Positions 33,319-41,894 of a stretch of 64,000 nt of DNA are shown here, piece by piece. Location: contig DATMJO010000022.1 in assembly GCA_035553855.1 (NCBI GenBank), positions 7,550 to 71,549 of the forward strand. Reading direction: 5' to 3'. The position numbers and the translations under genes were made by a program. The notes below the pieces were generated by a model that had not been told where the DNA came from, searched no databases, and saw nothing but the letters and a program-made list of their open reading frames with translations. Source of the stretch: JBBDYQ01 sp035553855 (lineage in GTDB: Bacteria > Actinomycetota > Thermoleophilia > Solirubrobacterales > Thermoleophilaceae). Each line of letters starts with the position of its first letter. Positions within the stretch are counted from its first letter, which is position 1.

Positions 33319-34116
33319 CTAGCGGGCCGTCTGGCGCGGCCCCGCCTCGCCGAGGATCGACTGGTCCTTCTCGTACTCGTACGTGCGCGGGTCGAACGAG
33401 ATGATCGCGTCCTGCTCGTGGAACGGGTACTTGCGCCAGACGGTGACCCGCTCGGGCGACGCGTCGATCACGTTGTAACAGGGCTTCGTGTTGCCGCGCA
33501 GGCGCGTCGTGGAGACCGTCCCGGCGTTGACCACGAACAGGTTCTCGAGCCGCCACGCGTACGGCACGTGCTTGTGGCCGGAGAGGACGAGGTGAGTCCC
33601 GGCGCGCTGGAGGCACTCGAGCGTGTCGCCCGCGTCGTGGACGACGTTGCGCTCGCGTCCCGTGCCCGGGATCGGCAGCAGGTGGTGGTGGAGCACGAAC
33701 ACGCGCAGGAAGGCGGCGGGGTCGAAGCTCTTCTCGATCCACGGGTAGCGCCCGCGGCCGATCGTGCCGTGGTTCACGTCGGGCTCGCTCGAGTCGACCG
33801 CCACGAACGAAAGGCCGCCCTCGTTCATCACCTGGCCGCGGTCGCCGAACAGCTCCTCGAAGTGGACGTAGCCGACGTTGCGCGCGTCGTGGTTCCCCGG
33901 GATCACGATCATCCGCTCGCAGTCGACGCGGTCGAGATAGTCGCGGGCGGTCTCGAACTCCTGGCGGAAGCCGTCGGCGGTCAGGTCGCCCGAGACGACC
34001 ACGACGTCCGGTTTCAGCTCGTTCACCTCGGCGATGGCGCGCTCGAGCAGCGTGGGGACGAAGTGCGGCGATCCGCAGTGGAGGTCGGAGATCTGGGCGA
34101 TCGTGACTCGGCTCAT
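33319..34116 (-). CDS. Calcineurin-like metallophosphoesterase
   Basis: The 265-residue enzyme carries all five metal motifs: ISDLHCG, VVSGDLTADG, IPGNHDARN, LHHHLLP and SGHKHVPYAW. It resembles single-domain 3',5'-cyclic nucleotide or diverse phosphodiesterases of the Icc type, but the substrate is not fixed by motif. The gene lies between folP (ATGA overlap) and cDPG synthetase; a role in phosphometabolite turnover is possible but unproven. Confidence 0.88.
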   Translation of the reverse strand: MSRVTIAQISDLHCGSPHFVPTLLERAIAEVNELKPDVVVVSGDLTADGFRQEFETARDYLDRVDCERMIVIPGNHDARNVGYVHFEELFGDRGQVMNEGGLSFVAVDSSEPDVNHGTIGRGRYPWIEKSFDPAAFLRVFVLHHHLLPIPGTGRERNVVHDAGDTLECLQRAGTHLVLSGHKHVPYAWRLENLFVVNAGTVSTTRLRGNTKPCYNVIDASPERVTVWRKYPFHEQDAIISFDPRTYEYEKDQSILGEAGPRQTAR

Positions 34117-35030
34117 GCGGCGGGCTCCCTTCTGAGGTCGGCGCGGAGCGCGCCCGGCGGCGGGGCGTCGCCGCGCAGCGTGGCGCGCACGGACAGGAAA
34201 TCGGCGGCGGCGGCCACGTCGTGGACGCGCAGGATCGAGGCGCCCCCGTCGAGGCCCTCGCCAAGCGCGGCGAGCGTGCCCGCGAGCCGGTCGCGCGGCG
34301 AGCGTCCCGTGATGGCGCCGACGAAGTCCTTGCGGGAGGCCGCGAGCAGCACGGGCCGGCCGATCTCAGCCACCCGCGACAGGGCGCGCAGCGTCTCGAC
34401 GGTCTCCGCCGGGGTCTTCGCGAAGTCCGGGCCGGGGTCGAGCACGATTGCGTCGTCGGCGACGCCCCGCTCGCGGGCGGCCGCCATCCGCTCCCGCAGG
34501 AACCCGACGACATCCTCCGCGACGTCCTCGTAGCCGGGGAAGTCCTTCACCTTCGGCGCGGCCCGCGTGTGCATCAGGACGAGTCCGGCGCCGGCGTCGG
34601 CGCAGGCATCGGCGAGGGCAGTATCGGCCAGGCCGCTCACGTCGTTGACCATCACGGCGCCCGCCGCGAGGGCGGCGCGGGCCACCTCCGGCTTCCAGGT
34701 GTCCACCGACACCGCGACGCCCTCCGCCGTGAGCCGTTCGACCACCGGAACGACCAGCGCGGCCTCCTCCGCCGCGGGGCGTGGCGCGCGGTCCGTGCGC
34801 CCCGACTCGCCGCCCACGTCGATGATCGCGGCGCCGGCGGCGACCTGCTCGCGGGCGAGCGCGACGGGGTCTGACCCCGAGGGGTCTGATCGCGGCGCCG
34901 GTGACCCCGAGGGGTCTGACCCCGAGGGGTCTGACCCCGAGAAGGAGTCGTCGTTCGCGTTGACGATCCCCATCACCAGTGGCGTCTCAGGAGACGCCTC
35001 GAACGTGCGCCCTCGCAGGACCAGCCTCAT
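34113..35030 (-). CDS. folP: Dihydropteroate synthase FolP with in-frame palindrome insertion
   Basis: The 305-residue TIM-barrel enzyme joins p-aminobenzoate to dihydropterin pyrophosphate. Motifs are VMGIVNANDDSFSG (the family has NVTPDSFSDGG), IIDVGGESGR, VSVDTWKPEVA, INDVSG-like VNDVSGLAD, LDPGPDFAKT and LLAASRKDFVGAI. A stretch of about 25 Ser/Gly/Asp/Pro residues in loop 1, just after the pterin-site strand, is encoded by copies of a 13-bp palindrome. The loop tolerates variation, so the enzyme may still work. The ATG start overlaps glpD. Confidence 0.9.
   Translation of the reverse strand: MRLVLRGRTFEASPETPLVMGIVNANDDSFSGSDPSGSDPSGSPAPRSDPSGSDPVALAREQVAAGAAIIDVGGESGRTDRAPRPAAEEAALVVPVVERLTAEGVAVSVDTWKPEVARAALAAGAVMVNDVSGLADTALADACADAGAGLVLMHTRAAPKVKDFPGYEDVAEDVVGFLRERMAAARERGVADDAIVLDPGPDFAKTPAETVETLRALSRVAEIGRPVLLAASRKDFVGAITGRSPRDRLAGTLAALGEGLDGGASILRVHDVAAAADFLSVRATLRGDAPPPGALRADLRREPAA
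34866..34938. repeat. Clustered copies of a 13-bp palindrome inside folP
   Basis: GGGGTCTGACCCC occurs at 34866-34878, 34911-34923 and 34926-34938. Truncated copies lie at 34881-34889 and 34903-34908, and several are spaced by exactly 15 bp. All keep the folP frame and encode Ser-Gly-Ser-Asp-Pro units. Another copy at 35647-35659 in glpD encodes the conserved GVRPL motif and may be chance. Confidence 0.75.
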
Positions 35031-36706
35031 GCGGCGGCCCCCGACAGGCGCCCGACGTCGACGCCCTCCGCCGCGGCCTCCTCGTGCCAGGCGGCCACCT
35101 CGGACGCTCTGCGCGTGTCGTCCCAGCCGAGCTCGTCGCCCATCGCCGACGCGACGGCGACCGGCCCCTCGGCGTCCGGCGCGCACAGCCGGCCCGCGTC
35201 GAGCAGGCCGAGGCGCGTGCGCCGGAGCAGGACGTCGGCGACGGTGTGCGCCTGCTCGGCGCGGACCGCCTGGACGACCTCGGCGAGCAGGTCGGGCAGC
35301 TCGGGCGAGATGCGGTTCGCGAGCGCGGGCTGCGAGCGGGCGATCGCGAGCACCTGTACCGCCGCGTGGCCGTAGCGGTGGGCGAGCAGGGCGCGCGACT
35401 CGTCGTCGACCCCCGCCACCGCCGGCATGACATCGTCGGTCACCGGCATCCCGAGCGGGATCTCATGGGTCCGCGAGGGCGCCTCGCGGCCCTCGCGCTC
35501 GACGATCCGGTCGACTGCCATCTTCGCCATGCGGCGCCAGGTGGTCAGCTTGCCGCCGGTGATGGTCACGAGGCCCGAGCTCGTTTCGTACAGCTCGGCC
35601 TTGCGCGAGATGTCGACCGACTTCTTCGGATCGCCGGTGGAGATGAGGGGTCTGACCCCGGCGTAGCCGCCGGTCACGTCCTCGGGCGCCACGCTCGTCG
35701 CGAAGAACTCGTTGACCGCGTCCAGGAGATAGGGGATGTCCCCGGCGTCCGGCTGGATGTGGTCGAGCGGTCCCTCGTAGTCGTTGTCGGTCGTGCCCAC
35801 CAGCGTCCGGCCGAGCCACGGGAGGACGAAGATGTTGCGGCCGCCGCCGGCGGGGACGATGGCGCCCGCGCGGATGTCGACCTGCTCGCGGGAGATCGTG
35901 ATGTGGGTGCCCCGGCTAGGCCGGATCGTCGGCACCTCGGCCTCGTCGTGCAGCTCCTCCGGCCGGATGCGGTCCGCCCACACGCCCGTCGCGTTGACCA
36001 CGTTGTCCCCGCGCAGCTCGAGATCGCGGCCAGAGCGCAGGTCGCGGAGGGCCACGCCGGCCGCCCGCCCGCCCTCCTCGACCAGCCCCGTGACCTCGCA
36101 GCGGTTGGCGCAGATCGCCCCGAACCGCTCCGCCTCCCCGAGCACGGTGAACACGAGCCGCGTGTCGTCGGTCTGGCAGTCGTAGAAGAGGTAGCCCGCC
36201 GTCGGCTCGCGCGGGGCGAGCGACGGCAGCATCTCCAGCACCTCGTCGGCGCCGACGATCCGGTGGCGCTCGGGGCTCCACTCCTCCTCGCCCTCCTCGA
36301 CGGGCCGGCGGCCGCGCCTGCGGCGGCGGTCGCGCGCCATCACGTCGTACATGTTCAGCCCGACGCCGAGCAGACGGTCCGGCCGCTTGCCCTCGAAGGC
36401 GGGCACGATCAGCGGCAGGGGGCGCACGAGATGAGGGGCCAGGCGAGTCAGTATCTGACGCTCGAGCAGTGCCTCGCGCACGAGGCCGAGGTCGAAGTTC
36501 TGGAGGTAGCGCAGGCCCCCGTGGACCAGCTTCGACGAGCGGCTCGAGGTGCCGCTGCTGTAGTCGGCCTTCTCGACGAGCGCGACGGTGTATCCCCGCG
36601 AGGCCGCGTCGAGGGCGACGCCCGCTCCGGTGATGCCCCCGCCGATCACGATCACGTCGAAGCGCTCTGCCTCGAATGCGGCGAGGGCGTCTTCTCGCGC
36701 GATCAC
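35027..36706 (-). CDS. glpD: Aerobic glycerol-3-phosphate dehydrogenase GlpD
   Basis: The 559-residue FAD enzyme oxidises glycerol-3-phosphate to dihydroxyacetone phosphate at the membrane. Motifs are the N-terminal VIVIGGGITGAGVALDAASR, SSRSSKLVHGGLRYL, RGTHITISR, GTTDNDYEG and GGYAGVRPLIS, with the usual helical C-terminal domain from about residue 390. A basic RRRRRGRRPVEEGEEE insert near residue 135 is unusual. The GTG start at 36706 overlaps the nitroreductase stop. It feeds triose phosphate next to the cDPG genes. Confidence 0.93.
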   Translation of the reverse strand: MIAREDALAAFEAERFDVIVIGGGITGAGVALDAASRGYTVALVEKADYSSGTSSRSSKLVHGGLRYLQNFDLGLVREALLERQILTRLAPHLVRPLPLIVPAFEGKRPDRLLGVGLNMYDVMARDRRRRRGRRPVEEGEEEWSPERHRIVGADEVLEMLPSLAPREPTAGYLFYDCQTDDTRLVFTVLGEAERFGAICANRCEVTGLVEEGGRAAGVALRDLRSGRDLELRGDNVVNATGVWADRIRPEELHDEAEVPTIRPSRGTHITISREQVDIRAGAIVPAGGGRNIFVLPWLGRTLVGTTDNDYEGPLDHIQPDAGDIPYLLDAVNEFFATSVAPEDVTGGYAGVRPLISTGDPKKSVDISRKAELYETSSGLVTITGGKLTTWRRMAKMAVDRIVEREGREAPSRTHEIPLGMPVTDDVMPAVAGVDDESRALLAHRYGHAAVQVLAIARSQPALANRISPELPDLLAEVVQAVRAEQAHTVADVLLRRTRLGLLDAGRLCAPDAEGPVAVASAMGDELGWDDTRRASEVAAWHEEAAAEGVDVGRLSGAAA

Positions 36707-37212
36707 GGCAGGTACGTTACGAGCTCTCCGGTCGCGGCCCGCTCGGGCGTCCGCTGCTCCTGGCATGGATGCCCGAGATGGATCAGGCCAAGGACGTGCT
36801 CGGCCTCCCCCACTCCGGTCGCCGCCCGCCCCTCGGGCGTGCGCAGGACCGCTGGTGTCCGCCAGTAGCCGGCGAGCCCGCGCGCGTGCGCGGCGAGCAG
36901 CACGATGTAGACGGCGACGGCCCCGGACGCCCGGTCCTCGTCGTCCTGCACCTCGTCGCCGGACTGCGTGACGCTCGCGACCACGAGCGTGGGGGCCCGG
37001 TCCAGCTTCGGCGCAGCCTCCGGCCCGGCCGCCTCCTTCAGCCGCTCGAGCGCCATCTGGCCCAGCACGCGGAAGCGCCAGGGGTTCGTCAGGTTGTGGT
37101 TGGGCGCCCAGCGGGCCAGCTCGAACAGCTCGTCGAGCATCTCGCGCGCCACCGGCCCGGGCCGGTAGGCCTTGTGGGTGCGGCGGCTGCGGATCGCGTC
37201 GTCGGTCTCCAT
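36703..37212 (-). CDS. Nitroreductase-family flavoprotein
   Basis: The 169-residue protein has the FMN-binding RSRRTHKAYRPGPVAREML, ARWAPNHNLTNPWRF, and a C-terminal VGEAEHVLGLIHLGHP. It probably forms a homodimer and reduces nitro compounds, quinones or enones with NAD(P)H; the physiological substrate is unknown. It is the first gene of the eight-gene minus-strand run and overlaps glpD (GTGA). The 172-bp gap upstream, shared with the divergent peptidase gene, must hold both promoters. Confidence 0.88.
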   Translation of the reverse strand: METDDAIRSRRTHKAYRPGPVAREMLDELFELARWAPNHNLTNPWRFRVLGQMALERLKEAAGPEAAPKLDRAPTLVVASVTQSGDEVQDDEDRASGAVAVYIVLLAAHARGLAGYWRTPAVLRTPEGRAATGVGEAEHVLGLIHLGHPCQEQRTPERAATGELVTYLP

Positions 37213-37384
37213 CGCGGGGGACGCTAGCGTCCCGGCGGGCCCTGCGAGCGATGGGCCCCCATAGGCCCGCGAAGGTTCGCGCTCTGACGGCTGCCGCCGG
37301 AAGTTTCACACCACCGGCCCGTTAGTGGGTAGCCACCCGTCCCTTCGTCTGCGACCCTTCGACCCGAGGTAGGGGTACCTGAGA

Positions 37385-40300
37385 ATGCGCTTGAAGCTCA
37401 CGTCCGCCGCGCTCGCCGCGGCCACCGCCGCCGTCCTGCTGCCTGCCGCCGCGATCGCCACGCACGAGACGCAGATCGCGCCGGACGTCACGAAGCTCGA
37501 CTACGCGCCCAACGGCCACTTCGCCCAGGGCACCCCGCTGCCGCCGGCCAATGCCTACCGCACCGCGATCGCGCCGCATGTGGACGAGAACGGGATCTTC
37601 AACCCGTCGGGCAACTTCAACGCGTTCGACAACAACATCTTCGAGGTCCTCGCCTACCCCTACCGCGGCGCGGGCGACGAGTTCGCCGACGATCCGCCCG
37701 GCAACGGCGCGAACGGCGGCGACCCCGACCACGGCCAGTGCTCGGGCGACCCGCGCTCGGACCGGGTGCGGTACGGCACCTCCGGCTATCCCGAGATCAC
37801 CGGCGAATGCTTCAACCACCAGATCGAGTACGTCGAGTACTACGAGCGCACGATGAAGCACATCCTCGGCGACCTCGGCGTCACCTTCCGTCGCTACGAG
37901 TTCTGGAACCCGACCCAGGGCCCGACCGACCCGACCGCTCCCTTCGGCCCGCCGCTGCTCTCGACGAACACGTTCGGCGGCCGCTCGATCAATCCGGCGG
38001 CGATCATCCCGGGCGCCGAGCATCCGGAGGAGACGGTCGTCATCGGCGCCCACTACGACAAGACCCTCGACGGGCCCGCGGCCGCCTGGGACTCACAGGA
38101 GGGCCACGCCCAGATGATCCGCGTGGCGAAGCTCCTCGCCGACTACTACCGCGAGACCGGGACCCGCCCCTCGGCCACGATCAAGCTGATCCCGTGGGAC
38201 GGCGAGGAGTCGGGCACGCTCGGCTCGCTCGACTACACGACGAACGTGATCCCGCCCGGCGACGAGGAGTTCAAGGTCCGCGGCTACTTCAACACCGACC
38301 CCTGCTCGGGGGCCTACCCCGCCTTCCGCTACGGCGACCCCGCCGACCGCGTAGGCCTCGGCATCCAGCTCGCGAACCCGCGCCGCCAGGAGGACGACCT
38401 CGAACCCGTCCTGTCGGAGGTCTTCATCCGCGATGCGCCCCTGCCGCAGAAGTACCACGCGCGCATGGACGCCTTCAACGGGAAGGCTCGGGGCTGGGTC
38501 GAGGAGATCTTCGAGGCGCTCGACGACACGCTCACCGTCGGCGGGCGGCCCGTCAACATCTTCGTCGCCTCCAGCGAGACCCCGACCGCGCCCTACCCGA
38601 CCGACATCGGCGAAGAGCCGGGGCAGAGCGTCCACATCGGCACGGCGCGCGACGTCCTCTTCTCGAGCGACTGGCTCCACTTCGAGAATCGCGGGATCCC
38701 GTTCTTCAACCCCGGCCCGGAGGTCACGGGCCCGAGCACCCAGGGCGACCCGGTCACGCCTGACGCCGTCGTGATCCTCCACAGCCCGTTCGACAACCTC
38801 CAGGAGCTCAACCGCTACACGGGCGCTCCCGGCGGCAACACGATGTCCGAGGGCTGGATCAAGGGCATGGAGATGTGCTCCCACCTGCTGGCCGGGGGGA
38901 TGATCCAGTCCGACCAGGCGGGCGCGATCGAGGCCGGCACCCGCGTGGTGCCCTACTTCGAGGCTCTCCCGAACGAGGCGGCGCTCGAGGAGCCCGTCCA
39001 CTTCGACGCCGGCGGCTCCCACCAGGTCACCGGCGGCGACCTCGACTCGGACGCCCCGCTCACCTACGCCTGGGACTTCGGCGACGGGACGAGCGCCACC
39101 GGCAGGAGCGTCTACCACCGCTATTCCGCGACCCGGGCCGAGCCCTACCCGGCCACGCTCACGGTCACGAACACAGACACGGGCCAGACCGGCACGATGT
39201 CCGTGCCGATCACCGTCGTACCGGATCCCACCGAGCCGCTGCCGGTGCCGGAGCTCGACGCGCTGCCCGCGCAGGACGCCGACGGGACGTTCGACCTGGA
39301 GTTCCGCGTGCGCAACCACCCGTCGAACGTCACCGCCTTCGAGATCATGGAGGCGAGCGACTACACGCAGCTTCTCTTCGACGACGCCGAGGGGGCGATC
39401 GGGGACAAGTGGGCGGTGACCGCGCCCACGCATCGTGAGATCGAGCCCTGGCAGGCCAGCGACTCCTCCACCCGCAAGTTCCGCCCGTCGGCTTCGGCGA
39501 GCGGCCGGCGGTCGTGGTGGACGGGCGTGCAGCCGCAGAACTTCCCCGTCGGGGCGTTCGCGGGCGGCACCAATGTTGGCGAGCACATCGAGGGCGAGTC
39601 GGCGATGACGATGAAGGACCCCGTCACGCTGCCCGAGGGCGGCGGCCCGTCGCTCACCTTCAACTACGTGTTCAAGAGCGAGGGCGATGACGAGGGGCGC
39701 ATCGAGGTCATGTCGCTCGACGACCCGGACGCCGGCTGGCAGCGGGTCGACGTGATCAAGGCCGTGAACACGGCGCTCGGCGACTCCGACCCGCACGTAT
39801 GCGACCCCTCCCAGGAGGGCACGCTGCTCGACGGGTTCCGTCAGCGCTCGGTCGACCTCGCGGAGTTCCAGGGCCAGCGGATCCTCGTGCGCTTCGTGTA
39901 CGTTTCGGGCCCCCAGAACCGCTCGGTCTCGCAGCCCTGCGGCTGGTACCTCGACGACGTCGAGGTGGCGACGGCCCGCTTCGCGCCGGTCGCGGAGGCA
40001 GACGAAATCGGCCTGGAGGGCCAGAACGTCGGCGGCACCTACACCGTGTCGGGCCGCTGCGCCGGCCGCTACGCCTACCGCGTGCGGGCGCTCTACCCGC
40101 CGGGCGATCATGGCGGGCCGGCGTCCGCGGCGACGACCACGACCGTCACGGGGCCCCCCTGCGCCGGTCCCGACCCGGATCCGGATCCCGATCCCGGCCC
40201 GGACCCGGATCCCGATCCGGCCCCGACGGGTGGTGGCACGGGCGATCCCGCGCCCACGCGCGGAGGGAACCCGACCGGTGGCCCGCTCGCGCCGCTCGCG

Positions 40301-40675
40301 CCGATCGACGCCACCCCGGTCGCCGCTATCTCGACGGGCGGGAGCGTCACGCCGATCGCGGGCCGTGACATCCCGGTGAAGGTCGCGTGCGCGGCGACGA
40401 ACGCCGACTGCCGCGGCACGCTCACGCTCTACGCGCTCACCTCGGGCCCGCGCGCGAGCGGGCGCGTCAAACTGGGCGCCAAGCGCTTCCGCGTCGCGCC
40501 CGGTCGCACCAGCACGGTGCGCGTGCGCGTCACGACGAAGCGGCGCAAGCTCCTGGTCCGCAAGGCCCTGCGGGTCCAGGCGGTCGCGGTCACCCGCCAC
40601 GCGAGCGGCGAGATCGCCTCGACGACGCGGCGGACGTTCAAGCTGAATCAGCGCAAGACGCGCCGGCGCCGATGA
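37385..40675 (+). CDS. Large secreted M28-family metallopeptidase with PKD and C-terminal domains
   Basis: The 1096-residue protein begins with a signal peptide (LTSAALAAATAAVLLPAAAIA). The zinc peptidase core has VVIGAHYDKT (about 218), the WDSQEGH loop replacing the usual DNxSG, IPWDGEESGTLGS (about 270) and YFNTDPCSG, so most metal and catalytic residues are visible. A PKD domain (YAWDFGDGTSATG, about 540-615), a jelly-roll-like domain and a DPDPDPGPDPDPDP linker (about 927-945) precede a basic C-terminal beta domain. It is the first gene of the six-gene operon. GAGGTAGGGG precedes the ATG. Confidence 0.85.
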   Translation: MRLKLTSAALAAATAAVLLPAAAIATHETQIAPDVTKLDYAPNGHFAQGTPLPPANAYRTAIAPHVDENGIFNPSGNFNAFDNNIFEVLAYPYRGAGDEFADDPPGNGANGGDPDHGQCSGDPRSDRVRYGTSGYPEITGECFNHQIEYVEYYERTMKHILGDLGVTFRRYEFWNPTQGPTDPTAPFGPPLLSTNTFGGRSINPAAIIPGAEHPEETVVIGAHYDKTLDGPAAAWDSQEGHAQMIRVAKLLADYYRETGTRPSATIKLIPWDGEESGTLGSLDYTTNVIPPGDEEFKVRGYFNTDPCSGAYPAFRYGDPADRVGLGIQLANPRRQEDDLEPVLSEVFIRDAPLPQKYHARMDAFNGKARGWVEEIFEALDDTLTVGGRPVNIFVASSETPTAPYPTDIGEEPGQSVHIGTARDVLFSSDWLHFENRGIPFFNPGPEVTGPSTQGDPVTPDAVVILHSPFDNLQELNRYTGAPGGNTMSEGWIKGMEMCSHLLAGGMIQSDQAGAIEAGTRVVPYFEALPNEAALEEPVHFDAGGSHQVTGGDLDSDAPLTYAWDFGDGTSATGRSVYHRYSATRAEPYPATLTVTNTDTGQTGTMSVPITVVPDPTEPLPVPELDALPAQDADGTFDLEFRVRNHPSNVTAFEIMEASDYTQLLFDDAEGAIGDKWAVTAPTHREIEPWQASDSSTRKFRPSASASGRRSWWTGVQPQNFPVGAFAGGTNVGEHIEGESAMTMKDPVTLPEGGGPSLTFNYVFKSEGDDEGRIEVMSLDDPDAGWQRVDVIKAVNTALGDSDPHVCDPSQEGTLLDGFRQRSVDLAEFQGQRILVRFVYVSGPQNRSVSQPCGWYLDDVEVATARFAPVAEADEIGLEGQNVGGTYTVSGRCAGRYAYRVRALYPPGDHGGPASAATTTTVTGPPCAGPDPDPDPDPGPDPDPDPAPTGGGTGDPAPTRGGNPTGGPLAPLAPIDATPVAAISTGGSVTPIAGRDIPVKVACAATNADCRGTLTLYALTSGPRASGRVKLGAKRFRVAPGRTSTVRVRVTTKRRKLLVRKALRVQAVAVTRHASGEIASTTRRTFKLNQRKTRRRR

Positions 40676-41604
40676 CGGGCGGCGGGCTCCCGCGGCTCGC
40701 CGTCCTGCTCGTGGCCCTGGCGACGGCGCTCGTCGCGCCCGCGGCGCTCGGACACCCGGCCGACAGCGCGGTCGACCGCGACCACGACGGGGTCCAGAAC
40801 GAGCAGGACAACTGCCCGGACCACGCCAACCCGAGCCAGCTCGACACCGACCACGACGGCGCGGGTGATGCCTGCGACGGCGACGACGACGGCGACGACG
40901 TGCCCGACGAGACCGACAACTGCCCCGTGAAGTCGAATCGCACACAGGCGGACCTCGACGGCGACGGCCGGGGCGACGCCTGCGATTCCGACGTCGACGG
41001 CGACGGCTTCACCAACGGCACCGACAACTGCCCGCGCACGCCCAACCCGCGGCAGGAGGACGCCGACGCCGACGGCCTCGGCGACGCCTGCGACTCGACC
41101 CCGAACCGGCCCGGGGGCTCCGACACCACGAGCGGCAGCGGCGAGACGCCGGGCGCCCCCGGTGACACGGGCGGCGGCACCGGCGGCGGTGACAGCACAG
41201 GCGGGGGAACGGGCGGCGGCGGGACCGATCCCGTGGATCGCCTCCCCCCGCGGGCGACGCTGACGCTCGGGCGCACCCACGACCTCGGCGCGCTCGACTA
41301 CGGCCTCCCGATCCCGGTGCTCTGCCGGGAGCGCTGCGCGATCAGCGCGCAGCTCGAGATCGACCGCAGCACCGCGCGGCGCCTGCGGCTGCGCACGGCT
41401 CCCGACGGCCCGGCGATCATCGGCGCCGGCGCAGCGAGGCTCGGCGCGGCCGGCCGCACCTACGTGATCCTCCAGCTCAATCCCGCGACGCTCACGCGAC
41501 TCCGCACGGTCAGGGCGACGCGTCCTAAGCTGCGCGTCGTAGTGGCCGATGTCTCCGACAACCGCAAGGTCCTCTACCGGCGCCTCGCGCTCAGGAGCCG
41601 CTGA
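40672..41604 (+). CDS. Secreted thrombospondin type 3 repeat protein
   Basis: The 310-residue protein has a signal peptide (LPRLAVLLVALATALVAPAALG). Tandem calcium-binding TSP3 repeats follow (DRDHDGVQNEQDNCPDHANP, DGDDDGDDVPDETDNCPVKS, DVDGDGFTNGTDNCPRTPNP, about residues 32-140). A Gly/Thr/Ser linker leads to a C-terminal beta domain like that at the end of the M28 peptidase. It probably binds Ca2+ at the cell surface. ATG overlaps the peptidase stop (ATGA). Confidence 0.85.
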   Translation: MTGGGLPRLAVLLVALATALVAPAALGHPADSAVDRDHDGVQNEQDNCPDHANPSQLDTDHDGAGDACDGDDDGDDVPDETDNCPVKSNRTQADLDGDGRGDACDSDVDGDGFTNGTDNCPRTPNPRQEDADADGLGDACDSTPNRPGGSDTTSGSGETPGAPGDTGGGTGGGDSTGGGTGGGGTDPVDRLPPRATLTLGRTHDLGALDYGLPIPVLCRERCAISAQLEIDRSTARRLRLRTAPDGPAIIGAGAARLGAAGRTYVILQLNPATLTRLRTVRATRPKLRVVVADVSDNRKVLYRRLALRSR

Positions 41605-41894
41605 TGCGCCGCCTTGCCCCGCTCGCGGCCGTGGCCGTGCTCGCGCTCCTCCCCCCGGCGGGCGAGTCGGTCGTCTCGCCGAACAACTGCGGCAAGATCT
41701 CCGCGAAAGGCAAGCGCTACCAGGTGAAGTCCCACCTGATCTCCTGCCGCATCGCGAAGCCGGCGGCGGACCGCTTCCTCGAGACCGGGCGGCGGCCGAG
41801 CGGCTACACCTGCCGGACGTTCAGCCCGGAGCAGACGAAGATCCGCTTCCGCTGCTTCCGCGGGCAGAAGGACTTTTACGCGATACGCCTGTAG
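41604..41894 (+). CDS. Small secreted protein with four cysteines
   Basis: The 96-residue product has a signal peptide (LAPLAAVAVLALLPPAGES) and a mature part with paired cysteines (NNCGK, ISCRI, YTCRT, FRCFR) suggesting two disulphides in a compact secreted domain. I do not recognise it. It overlaps the preceding stop (TGATG) and abuts the next gene without a gap. Confidence 0.72.
   Translation: MRRLAPLAAVAVLALLPPAGESVVSPNNCGKISAKGKRYQVKSHLISCRIAKPAADRFLETGRRPSGYTCRTFSPEQTKIRFRCFRGQKDFYAIRL

Noticed and set aside
35647..35659. Copy of the folP palindrome in glpD as a mobile repeat
   Set aside because: It encodes the family-conserved Gly-Val-Arg-Pro-Leu motif, so the match may be a coincidence of coding constraint; kept only as a note.
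40160..40235. Repetitive GATCCCGATCC-like DNA as a possible CRISPR or iteron array
   Set aside because: It is the coding sequence of an Asp-Pro linker in the M28 peptidase, without spacers.
40760..41110. Repeats in the TSP3 gene as CRISPR-like
   Set aside because: They encode calcium-binding protein repeats in frame and vary as protein repeats do.
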